Notes: generated by a model not told the origin, from the sequence alone. Positions 8,354 to 18,582 are shown, counted from the stretch's first letter. The stretch is 64,000 nucleotides of DNA from Arthrobacter terrae (GCF_015708085.1 NZ_JADNYM010000022.1:1-64000), one strand, 5' to 3'. Made by a program: numbers and translations.

Positions 8354-9891
8354 ATGACACTTCAGACTAAGACCACCGCCAAGGGCGAAAAAGCCACCGT
8401 CGCCACCGAAACTACCGAATCCACCGGCACCACCGCCACACGAAAGCAAGGGACCAAACGCGGACTCGCGCGCTGGTTCGACCGCTACTTTGAAATCAGC
8501 GCACGCGGCTCGAATGTGTTCCGCGAACTCCGCGGTGGCCTGGCCACATTTTTCGCGATGCCTACATCGTCGTCCTCAATCCGCTGATCCTCGGCAGCCC
8601 TGACGGCTCCGGACACACACTGGGTATCCCCCAGGTTGCCGCCGTCACCGCCGTCGTCGCCGGTGTCACCACAATCGTGATGGGAATCTGGGCGAAGTAC
8701 CCCTTCGCGCTGGCCGCGGGACTCGGGGTGAGCGCCTTTGTCTCATCCACCATCGCGACCACTAAAAACCTGACGTGGCCGGAGGTGATGGGGCTGGTAC
8801 TGATCGCCGGTATCGTCATGTTCGTACTGGTCCTTTCCGGACTCCGGGAGGCTGTGATGAAGGCCGTCCCCACCGGGCTGAAGACCGCGATCGTGGTTGG
8901 CATCGGTCTCTTTATCGCCATTATTGGCCTGGTAAATGCCGGTTTTGTCCGCCGCATGCCGGACGCGGCCCACACCACCGTGCCGCTGCAGTTGGGCCAG
9001 GACGGCAAACTGTTGGGGTGGCCAACCCTGGTATTCATTGTCGGGCTGATCCTGACCATCATTTTGGTGGTGCGTAAGGTCAAGGGCGGCATCCTGATCG
9101 GCATTGTGGCCACCACGCTCTTCGCTATGGGCCTGCAGCTGATTACCAATACCCCCTCCAGCCTGAAAGATCCCTCCGGCTGGTCGCTCATGATCCCAGC
9201 CGTCCCGAGCCAAATCTTCTCCTTCCCGGATCTGTCCTTGATCGGGAAGGTGAATCTTTTCGGCGCTTTCGCCCATCTGGGCATTATGTCTGCGCTGCTG
9301 CTGACCTTCACCATCCTGCTCAGCGTATTCTTTGATGCGATGGGCACCATGACCGGGCTGGCGAGCGAGGCGGGGCTGGTGGACAAGAACAAAAACATGA
9401 AGAATGCCAACCGGGTGCTGCTGGTCGATGCGGCAGGCTCCGTTGCCGGTGGCTTCGGTTCAGTCTCCGCCAATGAGATCTTCGTCGAGTCGGCCGCTGG
9501 GATCGGCGAGGGGGCGCGCACAGGCTTGGCCAGTGTGGTCACCGGAACGTTGTTTCTGCTGGCCGCCTTCTTTACACCGCTGGTTTCCATCGTGCCGTTC
9601 GAGGCGGTGGCTCCGGCGCTGGTGATCGTGGGGTTCATGATGGCTTCGCAAATCCGCAATATCGATTGGTCGGACTTCGGTATCGCGATCCCTGCCTTCC
9701 TGACCTTCATCCTGATGCCGTTCACCTACTCGATCGCCAACGGTCTGGGGGCCGGATTCATCGCCTACGTGATCATCCGGGTCGTCCAGGGCAGGGCTAA
9801 GGAAGTGCATGTCCTGATGTGGGGAGTCTCTGTGGCCTTTGTTATCTACTTTGGTATCGGTCCAATCCAGCAGCTCCTCGGCCTCCATTAG
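8354..9891 (+). pseudogene. NCS2-family purine permease (AzgA/PbuG type), frameshifted
   Basis: The frame starting at ATG 8354 (GGTGAT just upstream) encodes a basic N-terminus and then G-G-L-A-T-F-F-A-M, after which it runs into a stop at 8587. From 8560 the -1 frame continues with A-Y-I-V-V-L-N-P-L-I-L and the rest of a multi-pass NCS2 transporter (about 12 hydrophobic helices) to 9891. Restoring one G after the ATG at 8558-8560 would join F-F-A-M to A-Y-I-V, the canonical family sequence. So either a single-base deletion has broken the gene or there is a sequencing error. The family imports adenine, guanine or hypoxanthine by proton symport. It lies between guaD and xdhC. Confidence 0.85.
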
Positions 9892-9920
9892 CCGATCCTG
9901 CCCCGCTCGGCCACACTAAA

Positions 9921-9953
9921 CGCGGGTGTCGGTTCCAAGGGCCGGCACCCGCG
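9921..9953 (+). terminator. Intercistronic hairpin before xdhC
   Basis: CGCGGGTGTCGG pairs with CCGGCACCCGCG (one G-U pair) around a 9-nt loop, directly after the permease stop codon and just before the AGGAGG of xdhC. No T-tract follows, so it may be a weak terminator, attenuator or processing stem rather than a full stop. Confidence 0.45.
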
Positions 9954-9972
9954 GAGGAGGAATAATACAGTC

Positions 9973-11391
9973 ATGTTGAATCTTGTGGATTCCCTGCTGG
10001 CACTGCTGGCGCAGTCCCGCGACGGCCGCCCGTGTGCCGTCGCCACCATTGTGGGTGCAACGGGGTCAGTGCCGCGGACGGTGGGGACATCCATGCTCGT
10101 GAGCCCGGACGGCGCGGTGACGGGCAGCCTTTCCGGCGGTTGCATCGAAGGTGCCGTGGTTGAAGCCGCACTGGAAGCCATTGCCGGCGGTGAGCCGGGC
10201 CGGCAGTTCTTCGGCTTCAGCGACGACGATGCGTTCGCGGCCGGGCTGACCTGCGGCGGTTTCTTGGAAGTGCTGGTGCAGCCGGTGTTCCCGGAGGACG
10301 GGATGGGGCGCCGGGCAAAGGGCGAGCTGAAAGAGGGGAACGACGGCGGCACTCACCGGCTGATGGCCGGTGCGCTGGCGGGTCTGGCCGGGCTCGGGCT
10401 GCAGTCCCCGGCCGCGCTGATCCGGCGCATTGACTCCGGCGCACGGGGTGTTGATGGTACCGGCGGCGGCGCCGTCGTCGTCCGCGAACCGCAAAACGTG
10501 CAGCCGCAGGCGCTGACCGCGGGGCTGACCGCGATGCTCGGGGACACATCCCTGGTGCAGAGCGCCGCCGCGCAGTTAACGGAGCTGCTGCACTCCGGCT
10601 GGACCGGGCAGCTGCAGTTGAGCGCTGATGGAGCCTACTGCACAGACAGAGCTGATCGACTCTACTGCAAAGACAGAACGGGAATGTCCGGGGAACCGGC
10701 GCCATCCGGGGAACCGGTCACATTGTTCGTTGAAACCCGGTTGCCGGCTCCCCGGTTTCTGATTTTCGGTGCCAATGATTTCAGCGCCGCGTTGTTGCCT
10801 GCCGCGCAACTGCTCGGCTACCGGGTTACCCTCTGCGACGCACGCCCGGCATTCGCCCGGCAGCAGCGTTTTCAGAGCGCGGACGAGGTGGTCACAAGCT
10901 GGCCGGACCGTTATCTGCGGGCCGAAGCAGCAGCAGGACGGGTGGATGGGCGCAGCGTGATTTGCGTGCTCAGCCATGATCCGAAATTCGACATCCCGTT
11001 GCTGATCGCAGCGCTGGAGCTGGAGGTCGCGTACCTGGGGGCCTTGGGATCCCGGCGCAGTGACGCTCAGCGGACGGAGGCCTTGCTCGCCGCCGGTGTG
11101 CCGCCGGCCCGGTTGGACCGGCTGCATTCACCGATGGGCCTCGATCTTGGCGCGGTCAGCCCGGCCGAGGTGGCCGTTTCCATCACCGCTGAGATTCTGG
11201 CCGTGCGCGCCAACAAGCAGACCGTCGGGCCGCTGCGCCAGGGCGCGGGTCCGATCCACGGCACAGCCAGCGTGAACGGCACAGGCAGCATGAACAGCAC
11301 AGGCATTGTCGATTGCCCCGTTAACCACGGTTTCCGTGCACGCCTGCGGACCACAGATGTTGAGGATTTGAGGAGATTGGCATGGATATGA
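9973..11391 (+). CDS. xdhC: XdhC-family molybdenum cofactor maturation protein
   Basis: The 472-residue protein has an N-terminal XdhC/CoxI domain (about residues 1-100, with V-G-A-T-G-S-V-P-R and G-S-L-S-G-G-C-I-E-G) and a Rossmann-type XdhC C-terminal domain (about 250-410, F-L-I-F-G-A-N-D-F-S-A, then Y-L-G-A-L-G-S-R-R-S). XdhC proteins bind the molybdenum cofactor and promote its sulfuration and insertion into xanthine dehydrogenase. The linker and C-terminal tail contain short imperfect repeats (C-T-D-R / C-K-D-R; H-G-T, N-G-T-G, N-S-T-G). It overlaps the next gene by 10 bp, indicating translational coupling with the enzyme it matures. Confidence 0.92.
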   Translation: MLNLVDSLLALLAQSRDGRPCAVATIVGATGSVPRTVGTSMLVSPDGAVTGSLSGGCIEGAVVEAALEAIAGGEPGRQFFGFSDDDAFAAGLTCGGFLEVLVQPVFPEDGMGRRAKGELKEGNDGGTHRLMAGALAGLAGLGLQSPAALIRRIDSGARGVDGTGGGAVVVREPQNVQPQALTAGLTAMLGDTSLVQSAAAQLTELLHSGWTGQLQLSADGAYCTDRADRLYCKDRTGMSGEPAPSGEPVTLFVETRLPAPRFLIFGANDFSAALLPAAQLLGYRVTLCDARPAFARQQRFQSADEVVTSWPDRYLRAEAAAGRVDGRSVICVLSHDPKFDIPLLIAALELEVAYLGALGSRRSDAQRTEALLAAGVPPARLDRLHSPMGLDLGAVSPAEVAVSITAEILAVRANKQTVGPLRQGAGPIHGTASVNGTGSMNSTGIVDCPVNHGFRARLRTTDVEDLRRLAWI

Positions 11392-12326
11392 ACACCATCG
11401 AATCCACCATCCGGACCACGGACCCGGGCTGTTGGCGGCCGGGCGACGCCTGGCTGGCCGGCGGGACGGTGCTGTTTTCCTATGGGAGCAGCGTCTTGCG
11501 CCGCCTGCTGGATATCGGCGCAGCCGGCTGGACCCCGATCACGGTCAGCGAGGGCGGAATCGAGTTGGCAGCCACCTGCACCGTTGCTGAGCTGTATGCC
11601 CTACCGGAACGGGCGGAAACGCCGGCACAGACTGACTCACCGGCGCAGCCTGATTTGCCGCCACAGCCAAATTTGCTGGCGCAGCCAAATTTGCTGGCGC
11701 AGTGGCCCGCGCTGGCGTTGATCCGTCTGTGCTGCGACTCCTTTGTGGCCTCCTTCAAAATCTGGAACATGTCCACCGTGGGCGGCAATCTCTGCACCGC
11801 GTTACCGGCCGGGCCGATGACATCGCTGACTGCAGCGCTGGACGGAATCGCCACGGTCTGGACGGTCGACGGCGGCACCCGTGCCGTGGCGGTCGAAGAC
11901 CTGGTGATCGGCGACGGCACGACATCCCTGGCGCCGGGCGAACTTTTACGCAGCATTACAGTGCCGGCCGAAGCCCTGCGCTCGCGGACGGCCTTCCGCC
12001 GGCTGTCGCTCTCAAACCTGGGTCGATCTGGAGTGCTGCTGATCGGCCGGCGGGACGAGGACGGCGCCTTCGTGCTGACCGTCACCGCCTCGACGAAGCG
12101 ACCGGTAAAGCTGCGCTTCGCACCGTCGTCAACCGTTCCGGCCGACGACGGCGGAGTGCCAACCGCCGCTCACTTGCGCGCGGCACTTGACGCCGCGATT
12201 CCGGAGGAGCTCTATCACGATGACATTCATGGCCTGCCCGCGTGGCGCCGGGACATGACGTATCGCTTAGCGGAGGAAATCCGTGCCGAGCTAGTGACCG
12301 ATTCTTCGTCGACGACGGGGGCATGA
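11382..12326 (+). CDS. xdhB: Xanthine dehydrogenase, FAD-binding subunit
   Basis: The 314-residue protein belongs to the FAD-binding subunit family of molybdenum hydroxylases. The two FAD signatures are visible: A-G-G-T-V-L near residue 27 and N-M-S-T-V-G-G-N-L near 130. A C-terminal CO-dehydrogenase flavoprotein-like domain follows (about 195-305). It receives electrons from the iron-sulfur centres of the partner subunit and passes them to NAD. An insertion around residues 83-107 is rich in Pro-Gln-Leu and includes an 18-bp exact tandem duplication encoding P-N-L-L-A-Q twice. It overlaps xdhC by 10 bp and ends 3 bp before the next start. Confidence 0.93.
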   Translation: MDMNTIESTIRTTDPGCWRPGDAWLAGGTVLFSYGSSVLRRLLDIGAAGWTPITVSEGGIELAATCTVAELYALPERAETPAQTDSPAQPDLPPQPNLLAQPNLLAQWPALALIRLCCDSFVASFKIWNMSTVGGNLCTALPAGPMTSLTAALDGIATVWTVDGGTRAVAVEDLVIGDGTTSLAPGELLRSITVPAEALRSRTAFRRLSLSNLGRSGVLLIGRRDEDGAFVLTVTASTKRPVKLRFAPSSTVPADDGGVPTAAHLRAALDAAIPEELYHDDIHGLPAWRRDMTYRLAEEIRAELVTDSSSTTGA

Positions 12327-12329
12327 GCC

Positions 12330-15176
12330 ATGACTTCGCAGAAAAACGGAATGAAAATCAACGGCACCTTCACGGACATCCAGCCCCGCCCCGGACAGTG
12401 TCTGCGGACTTTTTTGCGGGAACGGGGCAACCTGGGCGTCAAAAAGGGCTGCGACGGCGGCGACTGCGGAGCGTGTACCGTGCACGTGGACGGTAAACCG
12501 GTACACAGCTGCATCTACCCGGCCGTCCGGGCCGAGGGTCGGCAGGTGACCACGGTGGAGGGACTGGCGGGGCCGGACGGTCTGCACCCGATGCAGGAGC
12601 AGTTCCTGGCCGCGCAAGGGTTCCAGTGCGGCTTCTGCACCGCCGGCATGCTGATGACGGCGGCGACCTTCAATTCGGAGCAGAAGGAGAACCTGCCCCG
12701 GAACCTTAAGGGCAACCTGTGCCGCTGCACCGGGTACCGTGCCATTGAGGATGCGGTCTGCGGCGTCAGCCACGTCAGCACGACCGGGCAGCAGGCAGGA
12801 GACAATGTGGGCGCCCCGGCTGGACTGGCCGTGGTCACCGGGACGGCGCGCTTCACGCTGGACGTTCCGGCGGCGGAATTCCCCGGGCTGCTGCATTTGA
12901 AGATACTGCGCGCCCCGCATGCGCACGCCCGCATCCTGTCCGTCGACGCCGCAGAAGCCCTGGCGGTCCCGGGAGTACAGGCGGTTTTCACCCACGAGGA
13001 CGCTCCCGCGCAGCTGTTCTCCACCGCCCAGCACGAGGGGTATCTGGACGATCCGGATGACACCCGGGTGCTCGACGACGTTGTCCGCTTCATCGGTCAG
13101 CGCGTCGCCGCCGTGGTCGCGGACACCGTGGGCGCGGCGGAGGAGGGCGTGCGCCGGCTCCGCGTTCACTACCAGGTGCTCCCGGCGGTGTTTGATCCGG
13201 AAGCGGCCATGAAAGCGGGTGCTCCGGTGATTCACGGGGAAAAGGAGCCGCTGCAGACCAGGATTTCCCGACCGCAGAACAACGTGGTGGCAGAGCTGCA
13301 CAGCCACCTGGGCGATGTGCAGGCGGGGCTTGCCGCTGCGGACTTTGTGTACGAAAACACCTACCGGACGCAGCGCGTGCAGCACGCAGCGCTGGAAACG
13401 CACGCCTCCATCGCTTATTTTGACGACGCCGGCCGCCTGGTGCTGCGCACGTCAACGCAGGTTCCGTTTCTGGTGCGCCGGGCGCTTTGCCGGGTCTTTG
13501 ACCTGCCGGCGGAAAAAGTCCGGGTGGTCTGCGAACGGGTTGGCGGCGGATTTGGCGGCAAGCAGGAAATGCTGACGGAGGACATCGTGGCGCTTGCCGC
13601 GCTGAAGCTGCAGCGGCCGGTGCAGCTGGAATATACGCGGGAGGAACAATTCACCGCGGCAACCACCCGGCACCCCTTCCGGATTAAGGTCCGCGCAGGG
13701 GCGCGCAGCGATGGCACGCTGACCGCTCTCGCCTTCGACGTGGTGACAAACACCGGGGCGTACGGCAATCACGCCCCCGGCGTCATGTTTCACGGCTGCG
13801 GGGAATCCATTGCCATTTACCGGTGCGGGAACAAAAGGGTCGACGCCCACGCCGTGTACACGAACACGGTCCCGGCCGGCGCCTTCCGCGGTTACGGCCT
13901 GAGCCAGATGATCTTCGCCGTTGAATCCACCATGGATGAGCTGGCGGTGGGCATCGGAATGGATCCGATGGAGTTCCGGCGCCGCAATATTATTGCCAAG
14001 GGTGATGTGATGCTGTCCACGCAGCCGGAACCGGAGGAAGACGTGATCCTGCACCCCGATAGCTACGGGCTGGACCAGTGTATTTCGCTGGCGGCGGAGG
14101 CGCTGGCCCGCGGCCGCGACCGTGAACGTGCGGCCGGCGTGGATGATCCAGGCCCGCAGTGGCTGGTCGGCGAGGGGTCGGCGGTGTCCATGATCGATAC
14201 TGTGCCACCGCGGGGTCATTTTGCCCATTCCACCGTAGCGCTGCTGCCCGACGGGCGTTACCAGGCAAGCGTAGGCACTGCGGAATTCGGCAACGGTACG
14301 ACGACGGTGCACGCCCAGTTGGTTGCCACCGCGCTGGGGACCACGGCGGATCGGGTGCGGATCGTGCAGTCCGATACCGACGTCGTCGAACATGACAGCG
14401 GCGCATTTGGCTCCACTGGGACTGTCGTGGCCGGAAAGGCTTCGCTGGCGGCTGCGGAGGAACTGGCACGGATGCTGCTGAAGTTCGCCGCCGTCAGCAG
14501 CAGCGCTGACGTCTCCGACTGCCGGCTGGACGCCAGCACGGTCATTTGCGCTGGTGTCCGCATTCCGCTGGTGGAGCTGCACCGGCAGGCCGAAACCGCA
14601 GGAACGCCACTGGTGGCGCAGGGCCAATGGGGTGGCAGCCCGCGTTCTGTTGCCTTTAACGTGCATGGCTTCCGGGTCGCAGTGCATTCGGGCACCGGCG
14701 AGCTGCGTATTATGCAAAGTGTGCAGGCAGCCGATGCCGGTGTGGTGGTGAACCCGATGCAGTGCCGCGGCCAGGTGGAGGGCGGAATTGCCCAGGCCTT
14801 GGGGGCAGTGCTGTATGAGAACGTGGTGGTTGGCGCGGATGGCGCCGTGGAGACGAAAATTCTCCGGCAATATCATCTGCCCACGTTCGCCGATGTACCG
14901 CGCAGCGAGGTCTACTTCGCCAAAACCACGGACGAGTTGGGCCCGCTGGGCGCTAAATCCATGAGTGAGAGCCCGTTTAACCCGGTGGCGCCCGCTCTGG
15001 CCAATGCAATCCGGAACGCTACCGGAGTCCGGTTCTCTGAGCTGCCGCTGGCCCGCGACAGGATCTATCTGGGTCTGCGGGACGCGGGGTTGCCGGAAGC
15101 CGGTTCAGCGCAGCAGGTGCAGCGCGGCGGGAGTATCCACGTCCGCTCCGTCGGACAGGTCGCTGCAGTCGATTAA
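12330..15176 (+). CDS. xdhA: Xanthine dehydrogenase, fused [2Fe-2S] and molybdopterin subunit
   Basis: The 948-residue protein fuses two usual subunits. Residues 1-150 are the double [2Fe-2S] domain: C41, C46, C49 and C61 in a plant-ferredoxin fold, then C100-G-F-C103 and C131-R-C133. Residues from about 165 onward are the molybdopterin-binding subunit, with G-G-G-F-G-G-K, F-R-G-Y-G and the C-terminal G-A-K-S-M-S-E-S-P loop carrying the expected catalytic glutamate. The complex would hydroxylate hypoxanthine or xanthine to urate. Related hydroxylases act on other N-heterocycles, so substrate is inferred from the purine neighbours. Its 3' end overlaps the convergent MocA-like gene by 72 bp. 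Confidence 0.93.
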   Translation: MTSQKNGMKINGTFTDIQPRPGQCLRTFLRERGNLGVKKGCDGGDCGACTVHVDGKPVHSCIYPAVRAEGRQVTTVEGLAGPDGLHPMQEQFLAAQGFQCGFCTAGMLMTAATFNSEQKENLPRNLKGNLCRCTGYRAIEDAVCGVSHVSTTGQQAGDNVGAPAGLAVVTGTARFTLDVPAAEFPGLLHLKILRAPHAHARILSVDAAEALAVPGVQAVFTHEDAPAQLFSTAQHEGYLDDPDDTRVLDDVVRFIGQRVAAVVADTVGAAEEGVRRLRVHYQVLPAVFDPEAAMKAGAPVIHGEKEPLQTRISRPQNNVVAELHSHLGDVQAGLAAADFVYENTYRTQRVQHAALETHASIAYFDDAGRLVLRTSTQVPFLVRRALCRVFDLPAEKVRVVCERVGGGFGGKQEMLTEDIVALAALKLQRPVQLEYTREEQFTAATTRHPFRIKVRAGARSDGTLTALAFDVVTNTGAYGNHAPGVMFHGCGESIAIYRCGNKRVDAHAVYTNTVPAGAFRGYGLSQMIFAVESTMDELAVGIGMDPMEFRRRNIIAKGDVMLSTQPEPEEDVILHPDSYGLDQCISLAAEALARGRDRERAAGVDDPGPQWLVGEGSAVSMIDTVPPRGHFAHSTVALLPDGRYQASVGTAEFGNGTTTVHAQLVATALGTTADRVRIVQSDTDVVEHDSGAFGSTGTVVAGKASLAAAEELARMLLKFAAVSSSADVSDCRLDASTVICAGVRIPLVELHRQAETAGTPLVAQGQWGGSPRSVAFNVHGFRVAVHSGTGELRIMQSVQAADAGVVVNPMQCRGQVEGGIAQALGAVLYENVVVGADGAVETKILRQYHLPTFADVPRSEVYFAKTTDELGPLGAKSMSESPFNPVAPALANAIRNATGVRFSELPLARDRIYLGLRDAGLPEAGSAQQVQRGGSIHVRSVGQVAAVD

Positions 15177-15704
15177 GTCCACTAGGCCGGGATTCGCGCG
15201 CAGGAATGCACGTGCGCCGGAATCTCCGGTTGCTAAGGCTGCTGCCTGCCGGGCCAAGCACGAGTCAAGCAGGACCGGATGGCCGCGGCGCAGGACGCCT
15301 GCCCTACCGTATCCCGCCGCTGTGATCCGCCCGGTCCGGTGCGCGTCCAGCAGCCGGGCCACCATCCCGGTGGTGAGTCCGGGCTGGTCCACCAGCGCCA
15401 CCAGCACGTTGTTCCCCACGGGCGCCGCGCCAACGCCGAGTCGAAATGACGTACTCATCCCCTCGTCCCAGTCCGGGTTTTCCAGTATGCGGTAGGACGT
15501 CAGCTGGGTGTCGGCGCCGACTCTCTGTGCCTCGGAGCCCAGGAGAACAACGACGTCCGCGCAGCCGCCGGCGCGAAGCACCCCGGCGAGGTACTCAACG
15601 AGCGTGGTCCCTCGGAACGGGAGCAGTGCCTTAGGGCCCCGGCCCAGCCGGCGCCCTGCACCCGCGGCCAGCAGGACCGCCGTCGTCATTGTTTCAATGC
15701 GCAT
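15105..15704 (-). CDS. MocA-like molybdenum cofactor nucleotidyltransferase
   Basis: The 199-residue protein has the MobA/MocA nucleotidyltransferase fold: L-L-A-A-G-A-G-R-R-L-G-R-G-P-K-A-L-L-P near the N-terminus (nucleotide-binding loop), a central V-A-L-V-D-Q-P-G-L (metal-site aspartate), and G-H-P-V-L-L further on. Members attach CMP or GMP to molybdopterin, forming the cofactor needed by xanthine dehydrogenase and related enzymes. An alternative ATG lies at 15689. It is convergent with xdhA, and the last 24 codons of each overlap on opposite strands. Cytidylyl versus guanylyl specificity cannot be decided by eye; the XDH context favours MocA. Confidence 0.85.
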   Translation of the reverse strand: MRIETMTTAVLLAAGAGRRLGRGPKALLPFRGTTLVEYLAGVLRAGGCADVVVLLGSEAQRVGADTQLTSYRILENPDWDEGMSTSFRLGVGAAPVGNNVLVALVDQPGLTTGMVARLLDAHRTGRITAAGYGRAGVLRRGHPVLLDSCLARQAAALATGDSGARAFLRANPGLVDLIDCSDLSDGADVDTPAALHLLR

Positions 15705-15745
15705 ACTTCATCATCACACCGGCACAGCGCGCTGGCTGCTGGCTG

Positions 15746-18487
15746 CTAGCTGTCGCCGCCTGCCCCTCCGGTGGTACCGGCGTTGACATTGAGCAACTGG
15801 TATTTCTCCGCGGCCAGAGCGGGCACCGAGGCGTCGATCTCGCCGCGCTTGGCAAGCAGCTGCAGCGTCCGGACCACGACGGAGTGCGAGTCGATCTTGA
15901 AGAACCTGCGGGCTGCCTGGCGGGTGTCGGAGAAACCGAACCCGTCCGCGCCGAGAACGGCATAATCGCCCGGCACGAACTGCCGGATCTGGTCCGGGAC
16001 GGCCTTCATGTAGTCGCTTACGGCGATGACCGGCCCGGCACTGTCCTGCAGTGAGGTGGTGACGAACGGAAGCCGTGGCTCCGCCTTCGGATTCAGGAAC
16101 TCTTGTTCCTCGGCGGCCAGACCATCGCGGCGCAGTTCGGTCCAGGAGGTCACGGACCAAACATCGGCGGCAACGTTCCAGTCGTCCGCGAGAATCTGCT
16201 GGGCTTCCAATGCCCACGGCACGGACACACCGGAGGCCAGCAGCTGGGCGCGTGGCCCTTGACCCTTGGCCGGAGCCAGCAGGTACATCCCCTTCAGGAG
16301 CGCCTCGACGTCCAGACCCTCCGGCTCGGAAGGCTGGGTGATCGGCTCGTTATACACCGTGATGTAGTACATGACATTCGGATCGGAATGCTTTCCACCG
16401 TACATCCGCTCCAGTCCGGCACGCATTATGTGGCCAATCTCGTAGCCGTAGGCCGGGTCGTAGGTCACCACTGCCGGGTTCGTGGAGGCCAGCAGCGGGG
16501 AATGCCCGTCCGCGTGCTGCAGACCTTCGCCGGTGAGCGTAGTCCGGCCGGCGGTGGCACCAATGATGAAGCCGCGCGTCATCTGGTCGCCGGCCGCCCA
16601 GAAGGCGTCGCCGGTGCGCTGGAAGCCGAACATCGAGTAGAAGACGTAGACCGGGATCAGCGGTTCGCCATGCGTAGAGTAGGACGTCCCGGCCGCCGTG
16701 AAAGCAGCGACGGACCCGGCCTCGTTGATGCCGGCGTGCACGATTTGGCCGGAGGTGGATTCCTTGTACGCCAGCACCAGATCGCGGTCCACGGACAGGT
16801 AGTTCTGGCCGTTTGGATTGTAGATCTTCGCCGTCGGGAAGAACGCATCGATCCCGAAGGTCCGTGCCTCGTCCGGAATAATCGGCACAATCCGGGCGCC
16901 GAACTCCTTATCCCGCATCAGTTCCTTGAACAGCCGGACGAACGCCATGGTAGTGGCGGCCTGCTGCTTCCCCGAACCGCGCTTGGCGATGTCGAAGCTC
17001 TTCGATTCACTCACGGCCAGCGCCTTATGAGCCGCACGGCGTTCCGGCACGGAACCGCCCAGCTGTGCGCGCCGTTCCATCATGTACTTAATCTCCGGCG
17101 CATCCATCCCCGGGTGGTAATACGGCGGACGGTACGGATCCTTCTCCAGCACCTCGTCGGAGATGGGGATCCGCAGCAGGTCGCGGAAGTCCTTCAGGTC
17201 CGCCAGCGTCAGCTTCTTCATCTGGTGCGTGGCGTTGCGGGCCTCAAAGTGGGTACCCAGCCCGTAGCCCTTCACCGTCTTGACGAGGACCACGGTGGGC
17301 TTGCCCTTGAACTCCGTGGCGGCCTTGTACGCCGCGTACACCTTGCGGTAATCGTGGCCGCCGCGCTTGAGATTCCAGATTTCGTCGTCGGAAAGGTCGG
17401 CAACCATTTCCTTCGTCTGCGGGGTCTGGCCGAAGAAGTGCTCGCGGACAAACCCGCCGGACTCGCCCTTGTAGGTCTGGTAGTCGCCGTCGACAGTGGT
17501 GTTCATGACCTCCACCAGCGCACCCTCACGGTCCTTGGCCAGCAGGTCATCCCACTCGCGGCCCCAGACCACCTTGATCACGTTCCAGCCCGCGCCGCGG
17601 AAGAACGCCTCGAGCTCCTGCATGATCTTGCCGTTACCGCGGACCGGTCCGTCCAGGCGCTGCAGGTTGCAGTTAATCACAAAGTTCAGGTTGTCGAGCT
17701 TGTCGTTGGCCGCGAGCTGGAGCAGGCCGCGGCTTTCCGGCTCGTCCATTTCGCCGTCGCCCAAAAATGCCCAGACCTGCTGGTCCGAGGTGTCCTTGAT
17801 ACCGCGGTTGTGCAGGTAGCGGTTGGACTGCGCCTGGTAAATCGCGTTCATCGGGCCGATCCCCATCGAGACCGTCGGGAACTCCCAGAACTTGGGCATC
17901 AGCCGCGGGTGCGGGTAGGAGGAAAGCGCGTGGCCTTCCTTGGACTTTTCCTGCCGGAAGCCGTCCAGATCCTCGGTATCCAGCCGGCCCTCGAGGAACG
18001 CGCGGGCGTACATGCCGGGGGAGGCGTGGCCCTGGAAGAAGATCTGGTCTCCGCCGCCGGGATGGTCCTTCCCGCGGAAGAAGTGGTTGAAGCCGACTTC
18101 GTAGATGGTGGACGCGCCGGCATAGGTGGAGATGTGCCCGCCCACGCCGATGTCCGGACGCTGTGCCCGGTGCACCATCACGGCGGCATTCCAGCGCAGC
18201 CAGCGGCGGTAACTGCGTTCGATGTCCTCATCGCCGGGGAAATCCGGCTCCTGGTCCGCCGGGATGGTATTGACGTAGTCCGTGGTGGTCACCATCGGTA
18301 CGCCCACGCTCTGCGCACCGGCCCGCTGGAGCAGGCTGCGCATGATGAACTGGGCGCGCTCGGTGCCCTGCTCCTGGATCAGGGAGTCCAGGGACTCGAT
18401 CCATTCCGCGGTCTCTTCCGGGTCGCCGTCGGGCAGCCGATGGGTTAGTTCGCTCAGGATGTGGGAGTTCTCTTCGCCAGCGGCCAC
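15746..18487 (-). CDS. aceE: Pyruvate dehydrogenase E1 component, homodimeric type
   Basis: The 913-residue protein is a full-length homodimeric E1, which decarboxylates pyruvate with thiamine diphosphate and feeds acetyl groups to lipoyl E2. The thiamine-binding [10 protein letters not shown] motif and the following [15 protein letters not shown] are present near residues 233-275. Other family landmarks include G-H-I-S-T-Y-A and [10 protein letters not shown]. The start is GTG with AAAGG upstream. E2 and E3 genes are not in the window. Its place within the purine region and an upstream element like that of the CitE-like gene suggest coregulation with purine catabolism. Confidence 0.96.
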   Translation of the reverse strand: MAAGEENSHILSELTHRLPDGDPEETAEWIESLDSLIQEQGTERAQFIMRSLLQRAGAQSVGVPMVTTTDYVNTIPADQEPDFPGDEDIERSYRRWLRWNAAVMVHRAQRPDIGVGGHISTYAGASTIYEVGFNHFFRGKDHPGGGDQIFFQGHASPGMYARAFLEGRLDTEDLDGFRQEKSKEGHALSSYPHPRLMPKFWEFPTVSMGIGPMNAIYQAQSNRYLHNRGIKDTSDQQVWAFLGDGEMDEPESRGLLQLAANDKLDNLNFVINCNLQRLDGPVRGNGKIMQELEAFFRGAGWNVIKVVWGREWDDLLAKDREGALVEVMNTTVDGDYQTYKGESGGFVREHFFGQTPQTKEMVADLSDDEIWNLKRGGHDYRKVYAAYKAATEFKGKPTVVLVKTVKGYGLGTHFEARNATHQMKKLTLADLKDFRDLLRIPISDEVLEKDPYRPPYYHPGMDAPEIKYMMERRAQLGGSVPERRAAHKALAVSESKSFDIAKRGSGKQQAATTMAFVRLFKELMRDKEFGARIVPIIPDEARTFGIDAFFPTAKIYNPNGQNYLSVDRDLVLAYKESTSGQIVHAGINEAGSVAAFTAAGTSYSTHGEPLIPVYVFYSMFGFQRTGDAFWAAGDQMTRGFIIGATAGRTTLTGEGLQHADGHSPLLASTNPAVVTYDPAYGYEIGHIMRAGLERMYGGKHSDPNVMYYITVYNEPITQPSEPEGLDVEALLKGMYLLAPAKGQGPRAQLLASGVSVPWALEAQQILADDWNVAADVWSVTSWTELRRDGLAAEEQEFLNPKAEPRLPFVTTSLQDSAGPVIAVSDYMKAVPDQIRQFVPGDYAVLGADGFGFSDTRQAARRFFKIDSHSVVVRTLQLLAKRGEIDASVPALAAEKYQLLNVNAGTTGGAGGDS

Positions 18488-18543
18488 GTCAGACCTTTCG
18501 TCGTTGAAAGCGTTTCCCGTCGGGAATGCGGCGGAGGAGCCTT

Positions 18544-18582
18544 ATTCCATATCATGAGAAACAAATATTGTAGAATGAGAAT
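18544..18582. promoter_or_regulatory. Operator-like element C between aceE and SDR gene
   Basis: The AT-rich element starts ATTCCATATCATGAG and contains AAATATTG in the middle. It aligns without gaps to the element at 24840-24877 in 26 of 38 positions, an agreement unlikely by chance. Its ends form an imperfect inverted repeat (TATTCCAT / ATGAGAATA). It lies 57-95 bp before aceE and 73-111 bp before the SDR gene, so it could control both. Confidence 0.6.

Noticed and set aside
8549-8563. Programmed -1 frameshift in the NCS2 gene
   Set aside because: Slippage at TTTTTC would replace A-M with R-D in a conserved motif, whereas one missing G restores the exact family sequence; deletion or sequencing error is simpler.
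12291-14876. Very long open frames antisense to the molybdenum subunit gene
   Set aside because: They mirror codon-position bias of xdhA, which has clear cysteine and cofactor motifs; no independent evidence exists.
16103-18448. 781-codon plus-strand frame opposite aceE
   Set aside because: Artefact of high GC third positions in the aceE coding strand; aceE has the thiamine motif and full family length.
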